This document shows, piece by piece, positions 5,702-6,230 of a stretch of DNA of 6,230 nucleotides. Source of the DNA: Porticoccaceae bacterium UBA1989 (GTDB lineage Bacteria > Pseudomonadota > Gammaproteobacteria > Pseudomonadales > Porticoccaceae); NCBI GenBank assembly GCA_002335945.1, contig DDDD01000024.1, positions 2,869-9,098 of the forward strand, in the 5' to 3' direction. Numbering within the stretch: the first letter of the stretch is position 1; each line of letters begins with the position of its first letter. The notes under the pieces are model-generated. The model made no database searches. It was given only the letters and a program-made list of their open reading frames with translations, and was not told where the DNA came from. Both the position numbers and the translations under genes were made by a program.

Positions 5702-6230
5702 ATGGCTGACAGTAACATCAGAAAAATCGGAAAGGTAATTAGTCGTTGGCTGTGGTTAACCGCAGCTATGCTAATTATCGGCACGGTTATTTTGGTGGTT
5801 ATTGGTCGCCAGACTATTAGCAGTGTTGATGAACTGCGCCCCGTTTTACAGCAACTGATCACCGATAATATTGGTATGCAGGTTCGCCTTGGTGAGATAC
5901 AGGGTGAGTGGCCAAGACTGATTCCAATTCTCGATATCGAGAAAATTGAAATTGTCAGTGAAGATCAAACGCCGGCCATTGTGCTAGATCACGGCCGCGC
6001 CGATCTTGATCTCTTTAAGAGTATCAAACACCTTAGCCCTATTTGGCGCGAGCTGGTCATCGATCAGTTGGCCATTACTATGGTTGAAGATGAGGCCGGT
6101 CGTTGGAGCCTAAAAGGCTTAAAGGGCGGTGCCAATGCAGATCTCAATATTATTCTCGATCCTCTATTTTATAGTCGTTCGATACGCCTGAGGCTGGTAT
6201 TGATTAATCTTGAGTTCTTTTCTGGCAAAC
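5702..6230 (+). CDS. yhdP: YhdP-family AsmA-like inner-membrane protein, N-terminal part (cut by window edge)
   Basis: An ATG at 5702 opens a frame that remains open to the window end, giving 176 complete codons of a protein that is normally over 1200 residues long. It starts MADSNIRKIGKVISRW and has one membrane helix at about 16-34 (LWLTAAMLIIGTVILVVIG). A periplasmic segment follows that looks like the start of the YhdP/DUF3971 domain. Visible blocks are LRPVLQQLITDNIGMQVRLGEIQGEW, then IEIVSEDQ, LDHGRADLDLFKSI and WRELVIDQLAITMVEDEAGRWSLKG, which match the family's typical beta-strand pattern. In E. coli YhdP, with TamB and YdbH, supports phospholipid transport to the outer membrane. The gene follows rng by nine bases, with only a weak GAG (5691-5693) as ribosome site. 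Its position right after rng is the strongest support; the sequence itself is diverged, so the function is transferred from the family. Confidence 0.85.
   Translation, partial: MADSNIRKIGKVISRWLWLTAAMLIIGTVILVVIGRQTISSVDELRPVLQQLITDNIGMQVRLGEIQGEWPRLIPILDIEKIEIVSEDQTPAIVLDHGRADLDLFKSIKHLSPIWRELVIDQLAITMVEDEAGRWSLKGLKGGANADLNIILDPLFYSRSIRLRLVLINLEFFSGK

Noticed and set aside
1..6230. Mobile element, CRISPR array, defence system or other novel gene system
   Set aside because: Every long coding frame is a recognisable core gene in a conserved order, spacing is tight, and there are no repeats of array type, integrase or transposase sequences, or tRNA genes.

Overview
The window is a conserved housekeeping segment from a gammaproteobacterium. 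The gene order, with gatA and gatC divergent from mreB-mreC-mreD-maf-rng-yhdP, matches what I know from Pseudomonas and related lineages. In E. coli the mreBCD-yhdE-rng-yhdP run is the same, but it has no gatCAB because it uses direct tRNA-Gln and tRNA-Asn charging. The base composition looks balanced (roughly half G+C by eye) and the proteins are diverged from both references. A Pseudomonadales/Cellvibrionales-type, possibly marine, organism is therefore a reasonable guess, but the species cannot be named from this sequence.

Layout. On the minus strand, positions 1-482 hold the N-terminal 160 residues of GatA (cut by the window edge) and 498-785 hold complete GatC. Positions 786-1091 are a divergent intergenic region of about 300 bases carrying promoter-like elements and short repeats. 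On the plus strand follow mreB (1092-2129), a hairpin with a T-tract, mreC (proposed start 2175, end 3020), mreD (3017-3493, ATGA overlap), a Maf/YhdE-type nucleotide pyrophosphatase (proposed TTG start 3505, end 4140), RNase G (4166-5692) and the first 176 codons of a YhdP/AsmA-like inner-membrane protein (from 5702, cut by the window edge). From mreC onward the genes are tightly packed, with gaps of 25 bases or fewer, and are probably co-transcribed.

How the genes work together. MreB, MreC and MreD form the rod-shape (elongasome) scaffold: the actin-like filament MreB under the membrane, the bitopic coiled-coil protein MreC in the periplasm and the polytopic MreD. Maf hydrolyses non-canonical or pyrimidine nucleotides. 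RNase G matures 16S rRNA and decays some mRNAs. YhdP belongs to the AsmA-like family that helps move phospholipid to the outer membrane. GatCA(B) on the other strand makes Gln-tRNA(Gln) and/or Asn-tRNA(Asn) by transamidation.

The most notable point concerns mreC. It has no ATG, GTG or TTG upstream of its transmembrane helix. The only sensible start is an ATT codon at 2175, placed seven bases after a GGGAG Shine-Dalgarno and just downstream of a terminator-like hairpin. Both features would lower MreC output relative to MreB. I found no mobile element, CRISPR array, RNA gene or undescribed multi-gene system; apart from the regulatory details listed, this is an ordinary core-genome region.
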